This document shows positions 37,101 to 48,814 of a stretch of DNA of 64,000 nucleotides, piece by piece. Every line of letters starts with the position of its first letter. The stretch's first letter is position 1. Source of the stretch: Limanda limanda (lineage: Eukaryota > Chordata > Actinopteri > Pleuronectiformes > Pleuronectidae); the NCBI RefSeq assembly GCF_963576545.1, contig NC_083653.1, positions 14,357,358 through 14,421,357 on the forward strand, read 5' to 3'. Both the position numbers and the translations under genes were made by a program. The notes under the pieces were generated by a model. That model saw nothing but the letters and a program-made list of their open reading frames with translations. It did no database searches and was not told where the DNA came from.

Positions 37101-38853
37101 AATGGATACTTTGCGATGGTTTTAAAGACAAACTGAAAATGTTTAACAATTTTGCTTAATACCGATGCAGTAGCTCGGCACTAGCAACAAGGCTCCTTCA
37201 AAAAGTCTCTAGATTCTAAGCTATTAGCTCACTCACCACAAAACGTGCCTGTGCAGCATTGTGTCTTTCAGAATCCAGTTTTATGAGAGATGCTTTTTGG
37301 AGAGCCCCAAACTCGGCCAGATGCATTTGGCTGGCCTTTGTTCTTTCTTTCCAGCTGTAATGCCACTCATGCTTTGACCTTTTTCATCACTGAGTGTGTC
37401 CCTTCACACACAGTGGCTTGTCTTTGTCCATTTCTCTTGGAAAGTGCAACATTCCACATCTAATTTAATTTTTTTGACAGTCGCTACCATGCTTGTCAGC
37501 GATGACCTGGCTGCGATCTGACAGGCATTCAGCAAGAAGAGACCGCCCTGAAGGATATGCCACTCTACTGTTTTATATAATTTTCTTTTTACTAAAAATA
37601 ATTGCTTTCATGATTTCTTATTTTGTTTTTGTCCAAGTTGCTTCTTTTATATTTATGAATCCTCTTTTGTGCCAGATGTGATTGCACTCCGGAATTATAT
37701 AATTCATGCTGTTTCAAAACAATCATTAAATTACTGAAAATTGTACTTCAGCATTTAATGGCTGCCTGGAACTTATACAATGTCTGAAAGCGTCTCATGA
37801 GAATAAAATTCTTGAAATGTTCTGAGGCAAAATTCTGTTGAAGAATAGTGCTTTAAACAAATATGTGCAGATTTGCCTTGTGCAAATCACCAAGGAGACA
37901 AGTAATCAAATAGTTGTTTACTGATTTATTTTTCTTTTTTATGAGGGGATGGGGGGATATGAGACGGCGGAAAAGCAAAAGAGACTCAGTAATGATTATA
38001 TGAAATGTAGTGTTACACAGAACACTCGAGGCATGCATGAAAATGTCCTCATTACTCCAGAACGGAGTGTTGAGACAGGACATAATGCAGTTAGGGTTCA
38101 TTCTTGAGTGTTTACCAATGACTTATATGTTAAAGAAAGTATTTAATTTGATGTAATTTCAAACACATTCATAAATATATAAAGTCACTGATGCGATTCG
38201 AGGCTGCCGTGACTCACTTGTTGGCAACAATACAACATTAGGTTGATTTAATGTTTATTCTTGTAGTGTCTTCGGAGCATTGGCTTGTAATTCAGACATT
38301 ACGTCAATGGTCAAAAAAGCAGTAGCCAACTGGAGGCTGGCCTGCGTTTGAACGCGACATCTGGAATTCTTTTAAACCTCTTCCTGTTCATTCATCACAG
38401 TCATTTACTACACTATGTTATTGAAAACACACACACTTCTATAAGCCAAGTATCCCTCTCTAGCCTCTTTATTTGCCCTTACTTCATCAGTTTCTAAGTA
38501 GACACTCAATGCTTTTATTGGTATCAAGTATGAAAACAGCAGTAGTATTACAAACACGTATAGGCATATATTTGTTCTCCTTTTAATGTAAAGAAAACAC
38601 CTTCAAGCCATCATTCATGAATGATTTCCCCATTTGTCCAGCCCCGACAAAGAAGACAGTCATTAGCCTGAAACCAGAAAACCATTATGTCACCAGTGCT
38701 CAATGGATGGTTCCTAGGCTGGGGTGGTGGTTTTGTTTTGACCACTGGTCTGTGGCCTCCTTGTCTTCTAGTGAGATGAATTAGAGAGGCGATATGCTGA
38801 GGCAGACGCCACTGTCTGAGGGAGAGGATGAAGAGGAGATTCATTACTACTTA

Positions 38854-38865
38854 CCCCCCCCCCCC
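38854..38865 (+). repeat. Homopolymer of 12 C
   Basis: A C12 run just before the (CA)n tract. Confidence 0.9.
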
Positions 38866-38866
38866 G

Positions 38867-38870
<4 letters not shown>

Positions 38871-38919
<49 letters not shown>
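38871..38919 (+). repeat. (CA)n microsatellite
   Basis: About 49 bp of uninterrupted AC dinucleotides. Confidence 0.95.
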
Positions 38920-38921
<2 letters not shown>

Positions 38922-39600
38922 CACGTACGCACACAAACGCACATACATAGGAGAACTGGGCCTCATTATTTCCTCATATCCATCACCAGGAGGAAATGAG
39001 GCGCTGATGTCTGCCCCTCCATTTGTCACATGCGTTGTCCACCTATGCACACACACACACACACACTGCTCGTGTGCGCACACCTGCGGACGTGCAGAGT
39101 TGCTCCAAAGACAGCATAATTGGAAAAGGGCTGTCACCGAGGAAGATGGACATGCAGCTTCCCTGAGCAAAGCTCCAGCTCTTTTAGAAACGTTTAAACA
39201 GCCCAGTTAAACCGCAGGATGACTTCATCTGGCTGGAGGGAGACATCATCCACAAGGCTAAACATCCTGCATTTACATTGCACCGACTTAAAGGGAAAAT
39301 ATGCAATCAGAAGTCTGTAGTATATAGCACAAATACAATGCATCCCCGCTGCACATTATCTCAAACATTTCCTTATGCATTAGCTGCCAGTAGCTTGAGG
39401 GGACGAGCCCACTTTACTGTACATTAGAGCACCTTCTCGCAATTCTAACGATGCCAGTGTCCTTATTTCCATTTTAGCTACTCTACTACCAGCACTGTAT
39501 AATGCTTTATCTTTCACTATCGCTCCATTGACTCTTTTCTGCATTGCTGCTTTAATTGGCAGTGATTACACTTAACCAGGCCTGATGACTGTGGCCTCAG

Positions 39601-39602
<2 letters not shown>

Positions 39603-39636
<34 letters not shown>
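39603..39636 (+). repeat. (GT)n microsatellite
   Basis: About 34 bp of GT, followed by imperfect GT/GC repeats to about 39677. Confidence 0.95.
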
Positions 39637-39639
<3 letters not shown>

Positions 39640-40303
39640 TAAGTGTGTACGTGCGTGTGTTTGTGTGTGCGTGTGTAAGGGGCTGTGGAAGTCAAGTGCA
39701 GGAGATTTTAAAGAACGAGGGGAAAGCAGCTTCCTTCAGGAGAAACTTAAGTTCAAGTTAACACAGGAATGTGGAAATGCCTAATGAATAATTCAGCACT
39801 TGTTTTACATTACCACTGAGGCATGCCGTGCAGCAGCTATGGCAGGGCTGGTGTGTTGCCCTTTACAAACCTTAACCTAGTTTGTCCAGCACCTGTATCA
39901 AACCATTCATTAAAAACATTTGAACAATGTTGGCATGTTGTTTTAACAGGGATCACATGATTAAGTGCAAAGCTTCTGATTGAACTAAATCCCCCAAAAC
40001 ATGCATGTACTCATTTTATTTTCCTTATATGTTATATAATATAACAAATTAAGCGTTACTAGTCACAAAACACTAATTTTAAGCCTTAACCTTTCTCCAA
40101 ATAAGCACTGGCTAGTGTCAGCATTAGTTATATGATATTTTAAATACTTCAAATGAATATCCAAATCTGCTTAATCTCAATAATCTTGTGCGCATGTGAG
40201 CATAATGCATGCACATACGTGGGGTGATTTCAGAAGTGATGTTCTACCAGACTGTCACTGTACTCTACATCTTGGTTGACAAGTAATAATCAGTCATGAT
40301 ATC

Positions 40304-40343
40304 GTTGACTGATGACTTATGGCTCCATAAGTCATCAGTCAAC
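40304..40343. repeat. Perfect palindrome, 19-bp arms with 2-bp spacer
   Basis: The left arm GTTGACTGATGACTTATGG (40304-40322) and right arm CCATAAGTCATCAGTCAAC (40325-40343) are exact reverse complements separated by CT. The two-base loop is too short for a pre-miRNA and there is no T-tract terminator after it. Function unknown. Confidence 0.9.
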
Positions 40344-43300
40344 ACTGGATCTTCAGCCATGTGTGTGTGTTTCCATCTAAATTATGTGCGTGAGATGCAC
40401 TTAGCTCCGTCCTTGCATGACTTGTCCAGTTACCTCTCGTGTTTTTCAACGGAGAAATGTGTGCTGTCCCACTCAGGTATGACACAGCGCCTGAGCGTGC
40501 TCCTCCCTGGATTCTCCCCTCGGCCTCCTTTAGTCCCAGTGACAGCACCGGGAGCGCTGCAGCACGTGAAGCCGCTCGCGCTCGCACCTCGTGTCTCACA
40601 GAATGATATTCAGTTTACGGAGATATCTTTGTTACACAGGCCCCATTGTCACCGTGAAGTCGTTGCAGAAATAGATGCGCCGTGCCCTCACCCACTCCCC
40701 CATCACATCTGTCCTCCACCACTATCACACTTAAGTATGAGGCAGCAGCTGACGGCGGGTAGATACAGCGAACGGGAGCTAGTTATGAAGGAGTGTCACC
40801 ACGAGATATAGGTCACTGTAGCAAAGGGGTTGCGGGATGGAGGGAAAGGAAATGTCCGGACAGTAAATTACTCGTGGTGTTCATGTTTTCCATCAGAGGC
40901 CTCCGTACGAGCAGGATGTTGTATATCACCAACATGGCTCAGTAACCCTTTGACCCACATAAATGAAATGCGTTTAAGTGCCCCATTCAGCAAACTGAAA
41001 TTGCACGCCATCTGTAACATGCTTTATTTTTGCTGTCCCGTTTGATGTACTGTGTTTACACACAATCTACTGATGTTGCATATTGTTTGCACTTTTAAGG
41101 TCTTCTTACAGTGCATTAATCCCATGCATTATGCATTAGCAGGGAATTATCGCTGACGCTTGGATATCACATCCAGTCTTCTCTCTGCACATTATCGCAC
41201 TTGTTATTCATCTGAAGGTGGTGGTGATATTTATCAAAAAATAGAAAAATCAATCCATCTCCACAGACACCGTTTGATGGGCATTTAATCTGAGCGGAGA
41301 CACAATTTCAGAAGCCAGTCTCAATATGTTAAAAAAAGACACATTATACACAAATTCACATCACATTATTTGGTATTTATGTGGAGGCGTCTCTTCTCCT
41401 TTTTTTAATGATTTGCTTTGAGACCACGGCTTCTTAGAAAGAGGCTTGAAGGTGAGATCCTTCTCAAGGCAAGCTGCCAGGTACTAACTTCTTTAATCGC
41501 TTCTGCCTCGTGCTCATATTTCTGCAAAAAAAAAAAGCCCCACAAAGACAGCGAGTCGTCCTCATTTAGACTGAGTATGGGAGACAGCTGCTACACAGTG
41601 TCATCACCTCATTAACCCTGCATCTGGACAGCGGCAATTTAAAAAGTTTTTACGCTCTAGACCCTCCCGTCCCTCTGATTCTCTCCCCTCCCCCCTCCGA
41701 CTTCCACCTCTTGCTGCAAAATAATAAGCAAATTGCGCATCTTTTGACATCACGGGGCTGTTCACTCATTAAAGGCGTTGCACAAATGTCATTCAGATCG
41801 GCGGCTCCCACTGGTAATCAAGCCGGGATGGTGATTAGATGAAATTAATCGCGGTGCCTCTGTCACTCACCCGCTGACGTTCGGGAGCCTGATAGGTGTT
41901 CGCTTCCCAGGCGACTTCAGCAACTTCAGGCGGAGACAGCGGAGGACATCAAAGTGGAGAAAAAATAGACAAACCTATATGAGAGTAACACCTGAGAGAC
42001 AGCCCCCCCCCCCAAAAAAAAGTGTGAGTTGGGATGCCAGTGCCTGTCTGTGGGTAAGTGGAGTGAGGTAATGAGTGTGAGTTTTTGTGCAGGTGTCTGC
42101 TCCTTTTTTTGGGGAGGAGGGGAGAGGGTTGGAGGACATGAAAGGAAGGAGCTACGGTTTGAAGTGATAATGAAGCACCTTCTTTAGTCTCCGTCTTCTC
42201 TTTCATCCAAAGCACTCACTTGTGCCTATTTGTCCAACAAATGTTTTGGTAGGTCCGTCAAGTAGGAATCTACCGTCTGCTTATCAAACAGGAAAATCAG
42301 CATCTTTAGATATGTGTTCGAGATCCAGAGAATCACAAATGAAATGGAGTAAAAAAACGGATTTGATACCTTTTCCTGCTTGGGAGGCTTCATCTGACTC
42401 AAGTATTGCCTCGTATCACACTGTCCCGCCCGCCCCCCCCACCCTGTCTTGATATCAGAGCAACTCAGAGCTTTGTGACGTGCCGTGATTGAACAGGAGT
42501 GATGCTACGGTTAGCTCGCCGGAGCGTTTAGCTGTACATGGACAGATTTACCGGCCCGTGAACCTATAAACCTGCAATTACAAACCCTAACAACTCTGGC
42601 GCAGGCTGCCTGCACACCGCACTTTTCCTCCGGGCTCTGGGATTTAAGCTTCGCAATCAGTCAGGCGTGACTTCAGAAGCTAATTGCACAAGGGTGACAC
42701 ATGCATGCACACACACATGCACACACATACATACACACACACACGGAACATCCTTAGAGGGGAAAGAGTGATGGTGGAGGTGGAATTTTGTTTGAAATTC
42801 ATCAAATTTTAATCTAGTGCGTACATTTCCATATTTCCATATTTATCACTTTGCGCTCCTTGCATCCACTCCCTCTCTGCATATCATTTTAGCCCTTTTA
42901 ATAGCTCACACCGCTCCTCACCTAATACGGAAACATACAGATACACACACTCACACTCTTGCCACCACAAGGGGGGGAAAAAAACACAAGCTCCTATCAG
43001 GTCCAGCTCTCAGAGACACATGCTTTTCCACAGCAGATAGGGCTGTCCATGAATCACTCCATTTCTGCCACACTTGGTAAATTGACTGTTTGATGCAGGA
43101 AACAGATGAGACATATGCTGGGGAAAGTCAGAGATAAGATGCAGGATTCATGCTCTCCTCCTCCTCCTCCTCTGTAATGAATTAGTGTATTTATTTAGGG
43201 CAATCTGCCTCTCTAAAATATCCCCGCAATCGCTCCGTCTTCTCCGATGCGTCGTCTACTCCCTCCCCTGTTTTTTTCCCCCACCCCCCTCAAGGTAATT

Positions 43301-44653
43301 GCTCTTACCTGAGACACTGTAATGGATCCTGGATGAAGTATTGACCGCTGCTAGATTTTGATTAAGGAGCTGTAGGGCAGAACATGTCTTTAATGAAAGC
43401 TAGGAATCAGCATTCTCTGGCCGGCGCGTCAGGACTGGATGCTGTGGCCCACAGGCACCTTGATTAGGACCTGATCCTCAGCAAATCCAGGGGTGGGCAG
43501 CCACTGAATTAAAAGTGATGAATTCATCCATTAAAAATACCTCAGGCATGTGCAGTATTTCTCTCTGGAGGCTTATAATCGTTATGGATTTGGATATTCA
43601 TTTACTGTAAGCTTTTTTGCACTTGCATGCTCACACGGCAGCTCCCTCAATCATTCAATCATCCACCTTGTTGCTCAATCACTGATACACTTACTCACTC
43701 TTTAATACACTCAACCGCTTTTTTTTTCCCTTTAACGGTCAGCCTTTATCTGTTAGAATTCGGGCATTAGGGATAACTTGCATTAGAGTCTCTCAATCAT
43801 ATCCCTTAATTTGCCTTTTTGCTCCTGTTAAAAACTAATTGCATCTTGGTGGGAGATGAAAGGGAAACAGCTCGCTCCCCATGATCTTTGAGGGTGAAGA
43901 TGGACGTAATCTAAAAGGCGAGATTTAGCATGCTAACAGACCCACCACAGCTATGATGAATACCATTTGCCAAGGCTTAATGGGATAGCCGGGTAAGATG
44001 ATTAACTTTGAATCCATTTAATCAACCACAAGCTCTTTCTCAAATAACCAACTGTCTAGTATTGGTGTAAAAACTCCCATCAGATCTGCTGGGAAATGAG
44101 TAGGACAGCAGATGCGTCACAATCGCAGTGCCAGAATCCGGAGGCCAAACAATATTCATTGAAGTGATGGAGACGAGACGTAATTCCGTGCACTGTATTT
44201 GTCACCCTCGCTCGTGGTTGAAGGGCACGATGGAGAGAGACTTGGAACATGGTTTGCTCATTGACTGGGAACTCAATGTGCCCTTGGGTTGTCTCCTATC
44301 GACTGAAGTAGTTCAAGCAGTCGGCCTCTCACCTCCTCTCGCTCATCGACCTGTGTGAACATGCCAATAACTGGCCGTCATAATGCAATGAGAATCCTGA
44401 CCCCTTGGGTTAACGTCTTGATTAGGGGAGGGGGGGTTGCTTGTGTAATCACAGAGTAAAAACATCTCATAGCTCCTTTCTTTGTATTCACTACGACAGC
44501 TGAGGAAATGCACACTTCATTTCTGCCTGAAATGTGATGAGCATGATTGATTGATTTGCAAGAACTGATCGACTCGTTCATCAATTGAACAACTCGCGTA
44601 AAAGTGTTTATTGACGGTTCCCTCTCCGTTCTGTGTGCTTGCTCCTCTCGCAG

Positions 44654-44850
44654 ACCTAGACGACCCGGTGGTGACCGTGCATCAGAGCATAGGCGAGGCC
44701 AAGGAACAGTTCTACTACGAGAGGACCGTGTTCCTCCGCTGCGTGGCCAATTCCAACCCGCCCGTCCGCTACAGCTGGCACCGCGGGAGGGAGGTTCTGA
44801 CGCAGGGCTCAGACAAGGGCGTGGAGATCTACGAGCCATTTTTCACACAG
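44654..44850 (+). CDS. mdga2: mdga2 exon encoding first half of Ig domain 2
   Basis: Acceptor CTCTCGCAG, donor ACA CAG / gtaagc. 197 nt; enters with 2 nt finishing a Tyr codon (phase 1) and leaves at phase 0. It encodes LDDPVVTVHQSIGEAKEQFY, then YERTVFLRCVANSNPPVRYS, WHRGREVLTQGSDKGVEIYE and PFFTQ. FLRCVA carries the B-strand Cys and YSW the core Trp. The match to MDGA2 is nearly residue for residue over VHQSIGEAKEQFYYERT, where MDGA1 differs clearly. This separates the two paralogues and supports the gene name. Confidence 0.97.
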
Positions 44851-44994
44851 GTAAGCCAGAGGCAATGTGGAGGACAAGAGCATACAAATTGGGTTTTAGA
44901 ACTTAGCTGATATGAGCAATATTCATCCACTTCTGTGACTGTTGATCCTGTGTACTGCATTACAATAAAAATGCTTATAAAGTAGTGTTTCATA

Positions 44995-45277
44995 AGCTGC
45001 TTTCAGACATGCAGGGAACATTCTCAGGAGGGGTAAATGGTCTGTGTGACCCCTCAAAGTGCTTCACAATACAGTTTATTGCCATTCACCCATGTCTTTG
45101 AAAACACAAATGACCAAATCAGAGGCTCTGGACTTTCTCCGGAGTTACTCCAGCCAGCCCTCTAGTAGAAACTCTGGATAATGTTGAGGTGAGCCCATGT
45201 GAAAGCACATTAGAGAATTTGGAGGAGGATTCACAAACGTGCCAGTGGGTGCGTTAATGACATTTCTAACACACGAC
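44995..45277 (+). repeat. Dispersed repeat related to 22201-22400, interrupted by a second repeat
   Basis: Blocks AAGCTGCTTTCAGACATGCA, CTTTCTCCGGAGTTACTCCA, GGAGGATTCAC and TTTCTAACACACG recur, diverged, in the minus-strand copy at 22201-22400. Between the first two blocks lies a short relic of the GTAAATGG-type repeat (45033-45100). Confidence 0.5.
45033..45100 (+). repeat. Truncated copy of the GTAAATGG-type fish repeat
   Basis: GTAAATGGTCTG, then CCCTCAAAGTGCTTCACAAT and GCCATTCACCCATG. Same order as at 28296-28513, with internal and 3' deletion. Confidence 0.55.
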
Positions 45278-48213
45278 TAAAAAAGTAAAACTAAAAAGAA
45301 TACAAATATCCCTGGAGGCAGGCTGACAAACAGGTCAACTTAGTAAGACAGTGAGAACCGAGAGGCGCGGCGTTGATTTGTCGTAAAGGAGAAAAACAAT
45401 ATCCGCTGCACAAAGCATGCATTACCTCCTGCATGCTGTGCCACGCTCTGTGTTCTTGTGGACGCATCTGACCGGAGATTGTCCTGCTGTGTTCTTCATT
45501 TGTGAAAGGCAAACACTGGAGAAAGTACAGACCAAATTCGATTTCTATCACCATTAATCTTAATTTGAATGCACAGTACTACGAGACATTGTGGATAATG
45601 CGTACATTTACTAAAGGGCTATAAACAGACTCTACAGATATGTAAATGTTGACCTTTATCAAAATCTTCTAAACTCTTCCTGTGTTTCACTGCAGTGATG
45701 AGTCAGTCACAGTTGGTAGTTAATTAATCAACACTTCTTAGAAAGGTTACATATTACTATTAGAAGTACTGCTGTAATAGCGCTGCCTTCATGTTTTGGG
45801 GAATAAGACTCCGTAGCACTTGGGGGGGGGGGGTTTGTACCTCAAACCCAGACACTACCCCTCGCTGTGCTGTGGCATAGTAAGAGTTGTTCTCATTAAC
45901 CGCCATGAAAAGCAATATCGGCTTCACTGCCTCTGATTCACAGTCTTTGCAGAAGCAGGACGATTTGGGTTCCCTTCTCAATCAGTTAAATGGAGCAAGT
46001 GGATTTTCTTTACAATCTGAAAAACGGAGAGGCTTTGGTCGAGAGCGGACCTCGTGCAGTCAACAAAGACTCTGAGTGGGATTGTTCTGTCGCTAGTAAG
46101 GGAATTGTAGTTTTTTGAATTGATTGAATTGGATGTGATCGTGGGATTGGGCATCAGAGAGGGTGGAAATCTACGAGACGTGCAAAAGGGGGAAAAGGGC
46201 TTTAGGAAACACAGAGAGGAAGAGAGAGGGAGAGGAAAAGGAAGTGAAATTGATGTTTGGCCAAATGGAGAAAGATGGCCGGGGACTAATGGAGTGGGTG
46301 TGGGGGACTGAAGAAGCCGAACAACTGGGCCTCATCAGACGCTCCTCCCATCTCCGTCCCGCTCTTCATTCATCTTTGCTCTTTTCCTCGATCTTTCGTC
46401 CTGCCCTCTATTAAAGATTTAATTGGGTCTGAAACTTTGAGAGCTACCCAAGCCCAGAGATTAGCTTTATGCAGTCCAACCCTAAATAAATCCTGACTAA
46501 ACTCCTGCTAATGTGCTATTATAAATGACTAATAACATATTTTTCAGTGATATGGTCAAATTGGGCTGAAATATCCGGAGACAATTAACAAATTCATAAT
46601 TGACCCAAATCAAGACTATGAGGTCACATCGAGGCCGTTTCAGTCCGGGACTTCAGTTGAATTTGTCTTCTGCCTTCCCTCCCTCCCTCTGTTATTCTTT
46701 ACTTCACTGTAACGCAGCCCAACAAATGTTTTTATATTCCCACTTTTCCTTTAGAAATGCAGAGGTGGCATTTTGAAATCTGTGTGTAGAACTGTTTCAT
46801 GATTAAACAAGGACCACAGCAGTACACAAACGCACACGTAAACACTCCATCCTTTTCGGCTCTTTCCCTTCCACCTCTCACAACATAATTCTCGCCCCAA
46901 AGTGTGTCAAAGAAGGGCAATAATCAAAAGTGTAATGGAGCTATTTCATCTCTCATCAGACCCTTAGCTTGTATCAATAGTCGTTTATGCACAGAGGGGG
47001 GGGGGGGGGTTCTTGAAGTGCTATCTTCTATTGTTGCATGTTGTCTTGAGCGTGAGACGGTTACCATTCAAACCCCAGCTAACAACATAATGTTCATCTC
47101 CGAGCTGAGGTGCACATCACAATCATGTCAGTTATGAAATGCTTCTTTCACTCTTTGGTTCAGCTGCCTTATCATTTTCTGGGCCTGTATGCAGTCAACA
47201 ACTTTCCCTGCTGCTATGAAAGTTTAGGTTTAATTTTTATATTTTTTATTTATATACATTTAATCCCTAAAATGAAGGCAAAAACAAAGCAATAGATAAA
47301 ATATTTCCCCAGTGACAGCGACAATAAATTCCTCAATAATTCCTTTGCCCTTTACCGACAGCCAGGCGTCCTGTTCCCGAAGCTCCTGTGCGCTTTAGCG
47401 TTCAATCTCTACATCAATATGTCCCGTCAATTCCCCCTCTCCACTTGGTTTAATGTGTTTGTCCTTTCCATTCCGTCTCTGCCCCTTGCATTTTCCAAAT
47501 AGATTTTTCTTCCAATCCGCCCCCCTGCCTTCCCGGCCTTCCGTTGCCCCCTGCTGTGAGTAAAGGCTGAATACCAGAGACCTCATCTCACCATATCTGC
47601 TCCCAAGCAGAGGGGGTGACAGAAAGGAAGAAAGGAAGTGGAGTGTGGGCTGCATGGCTAATCTGATACAATTAACTTATCCCCGAGCCTCGCTGGCTAC
47701 GAAGGGGTTAGAAAGATGCGAGTGATTGCCATTTTGTGTGGACTGCCCCAGCGTGAGGCTGACTCGTGGTTTAATCTGCCCTGTGTCCTCACGCTAGAGT
47801 CACTCAGATCAGAGGGTCACATTGTCATCATATCCTCGTGGGCGGGGCTCCCGGCTGACAGGCCCGGCTGGAATCAAACACAAAGTCTGTGTCAACGCTT
47901 GTTTTTCCCCCACTGAACCATCCACATTCCAGTAGCTGTTTGCAGGGACATAGAATGAAGGATAATCCACATGTTGGCAAGATGAGAAATCTTTCCTTGA
48001 AATATTAAAGAAACTTTTACTCGTGATTTTAGAAGAATATTCTTACATTTGGCTGCCTTTTCTTTTTACTTTTGGCTTCATTCAAACTGATATATATATT
48101 CATCTCTTTGACCCTCCTGTTGAGCTTTTTTAGCCTTTTGATGTCTTCTACTTGCTTGAGTTGATTTGTTTTCACACATGTTCATACCAGTATTGCTTTG
48201 GTCTGAGCTGCAG

Positions 48214-48346
48214 GGGGAAACGAAGATTCTCAAGCTGAAGAACCTGCGGCCTCAGGACTACGCAAACTACAGCTGCGTCGCCTCCGTGAGGAATGTGTGT
48301 GGGATCCCCGACCGCAGTGTCATCTTCAGACTCACCAATAAGACAG
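48214..48346 (+). CDS. mdga2: mdga2 exon encoding second half of Ig domain 2
   Basis: Acceptor GAGCTGCAG, donor AAG ACA G / gtaaga. 133 nt; phase 0 in, phase 1 out. It encodes GETKILKLKNLRPQDYANYS, then CVASVRNVCGIPDRSVIFRL and TNKT. YSCVA provides the F-strand Cys of Ig2; NYS and NKT are sequons. The residue after NVC is Gly, as I recall for MDGA1, while mammalian MDGA2 has Asn; the rest is MDGA2-like. It is followed by a short 198-bp intron, so this exon and the Ig3 exon lie close together. Confidence 0.96.
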
Positions 48347-48544
48347 GTAAGACGCATTTCTACTGGAAGCTTGGCATAGTAAACCCAAAGCTCCACTATG
48401 CACAAAGCTGCCTTCATAAAGGTAGAGCAGGCGGATGAAGTGCTGTGCTCTTCCTCAGCAGAGTTATACTATAATTGTCATAACTGCCAAAGTTGTCCAT
48501 CTCCTGCCAGTCATTCTTAGACTCCACACTCTCTTCCTCCACAG

Positions 48545-48814
48545 CCTCCCCATCCATCAAGCTGCTGGTGGAGGATCCCATCGTGGTCAATCCTGGCCAG
48601 ACGGTATCGCTGGTGTGCATCACCACAGGTGGGGAGCCTCCCCCCCTACTCAACTGGCTCAGCAGTAATGACGTCCTGCCGCTGAGAAGCGTGGTGAAGG
48701 GGGGTACGCTCACGCTGCCCGCCATCTCCTCAGATGAGGCGGGGGTGTACAGCTGTGTGGCCACTAACAATGTGGGAAACCCGGCGAAGAAGTCCACCAC
48801 CATTGTTGTGCGAG
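48545..48814 (+). CDS. mdga2: mdga2 exon encoding all of Ig domain 3
   Basis: Acceptor CTCCACAG, donor CGA G / gtaaga. 270 nt, phase 1 on both sides, so it is a complete symmetric module. It encodes SPSIKLLVEDPIVVNPGQTV, then SLVCITTGGEPPPLLNW, VVKGGTLTLPAISSDEAG and VYSCVATNNVGNPAKKST. Both Ig cysteines (SLVC and YSC) and the core Trp are in one exon, unlike Ig1, Ig2 and Ig4, which are each split. The exon is GC-rich relative to its surroundings. The antisense ORF 48414-48860 is a shadow of this exon. Confidence 0.97.

Larger units (their letters stand above)
29083..44653 (+). other. mdga2: mdga2 intron between Ig1 and Ig2 (15.6 kb)
   Basis: Starts GTAAGT and ends CTCTCGCAG; phase 1. Contents are a MITE-like element (35261-35353), a LINE fragment (36872-37100), CA/GT microsatellites (38871-38919, 39603-39636, around 42705-42745) and a perfect palindrome (40304-40343). 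The stretches 29600-35250 and 40350-44650 show no exon; they are AT-rich to mixed with low-complexity tracts. Confidence 0.85.
44851..48213 (+). other. mdga2: mdga2 intron within Ig2 (3.4 kb)
   Basis: Starts GTAAGC and ends GAGCTGCAG; phase 0. It holds a nested repeat (44995-45277) and a run of G at about 45822 and 46996. The rest shows no gene. Confidence 0.85.

Noticed and set aside
40304..40343. Palindrome as a microRNA precursor or terminator
   Set aside because: A 2-base loop and 19-bp stem are too short for Drosha/Dicer processing, there is no downstream T run, and bacterial-type terminators do not apply in a vertebrate genome.
40296..40811. 171-residue + strand ORF
   Set aside because: It begins inside the perfect palindrome, lies within an mdga2 intron, and has no recognisable domain or splice context.
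44378..44839. 153-residue - strand ORF
   Set aside because: Antisense shadow of the GC-rich Ig2 exon at 44654-44850; the residues outside the exon resemble nothing.
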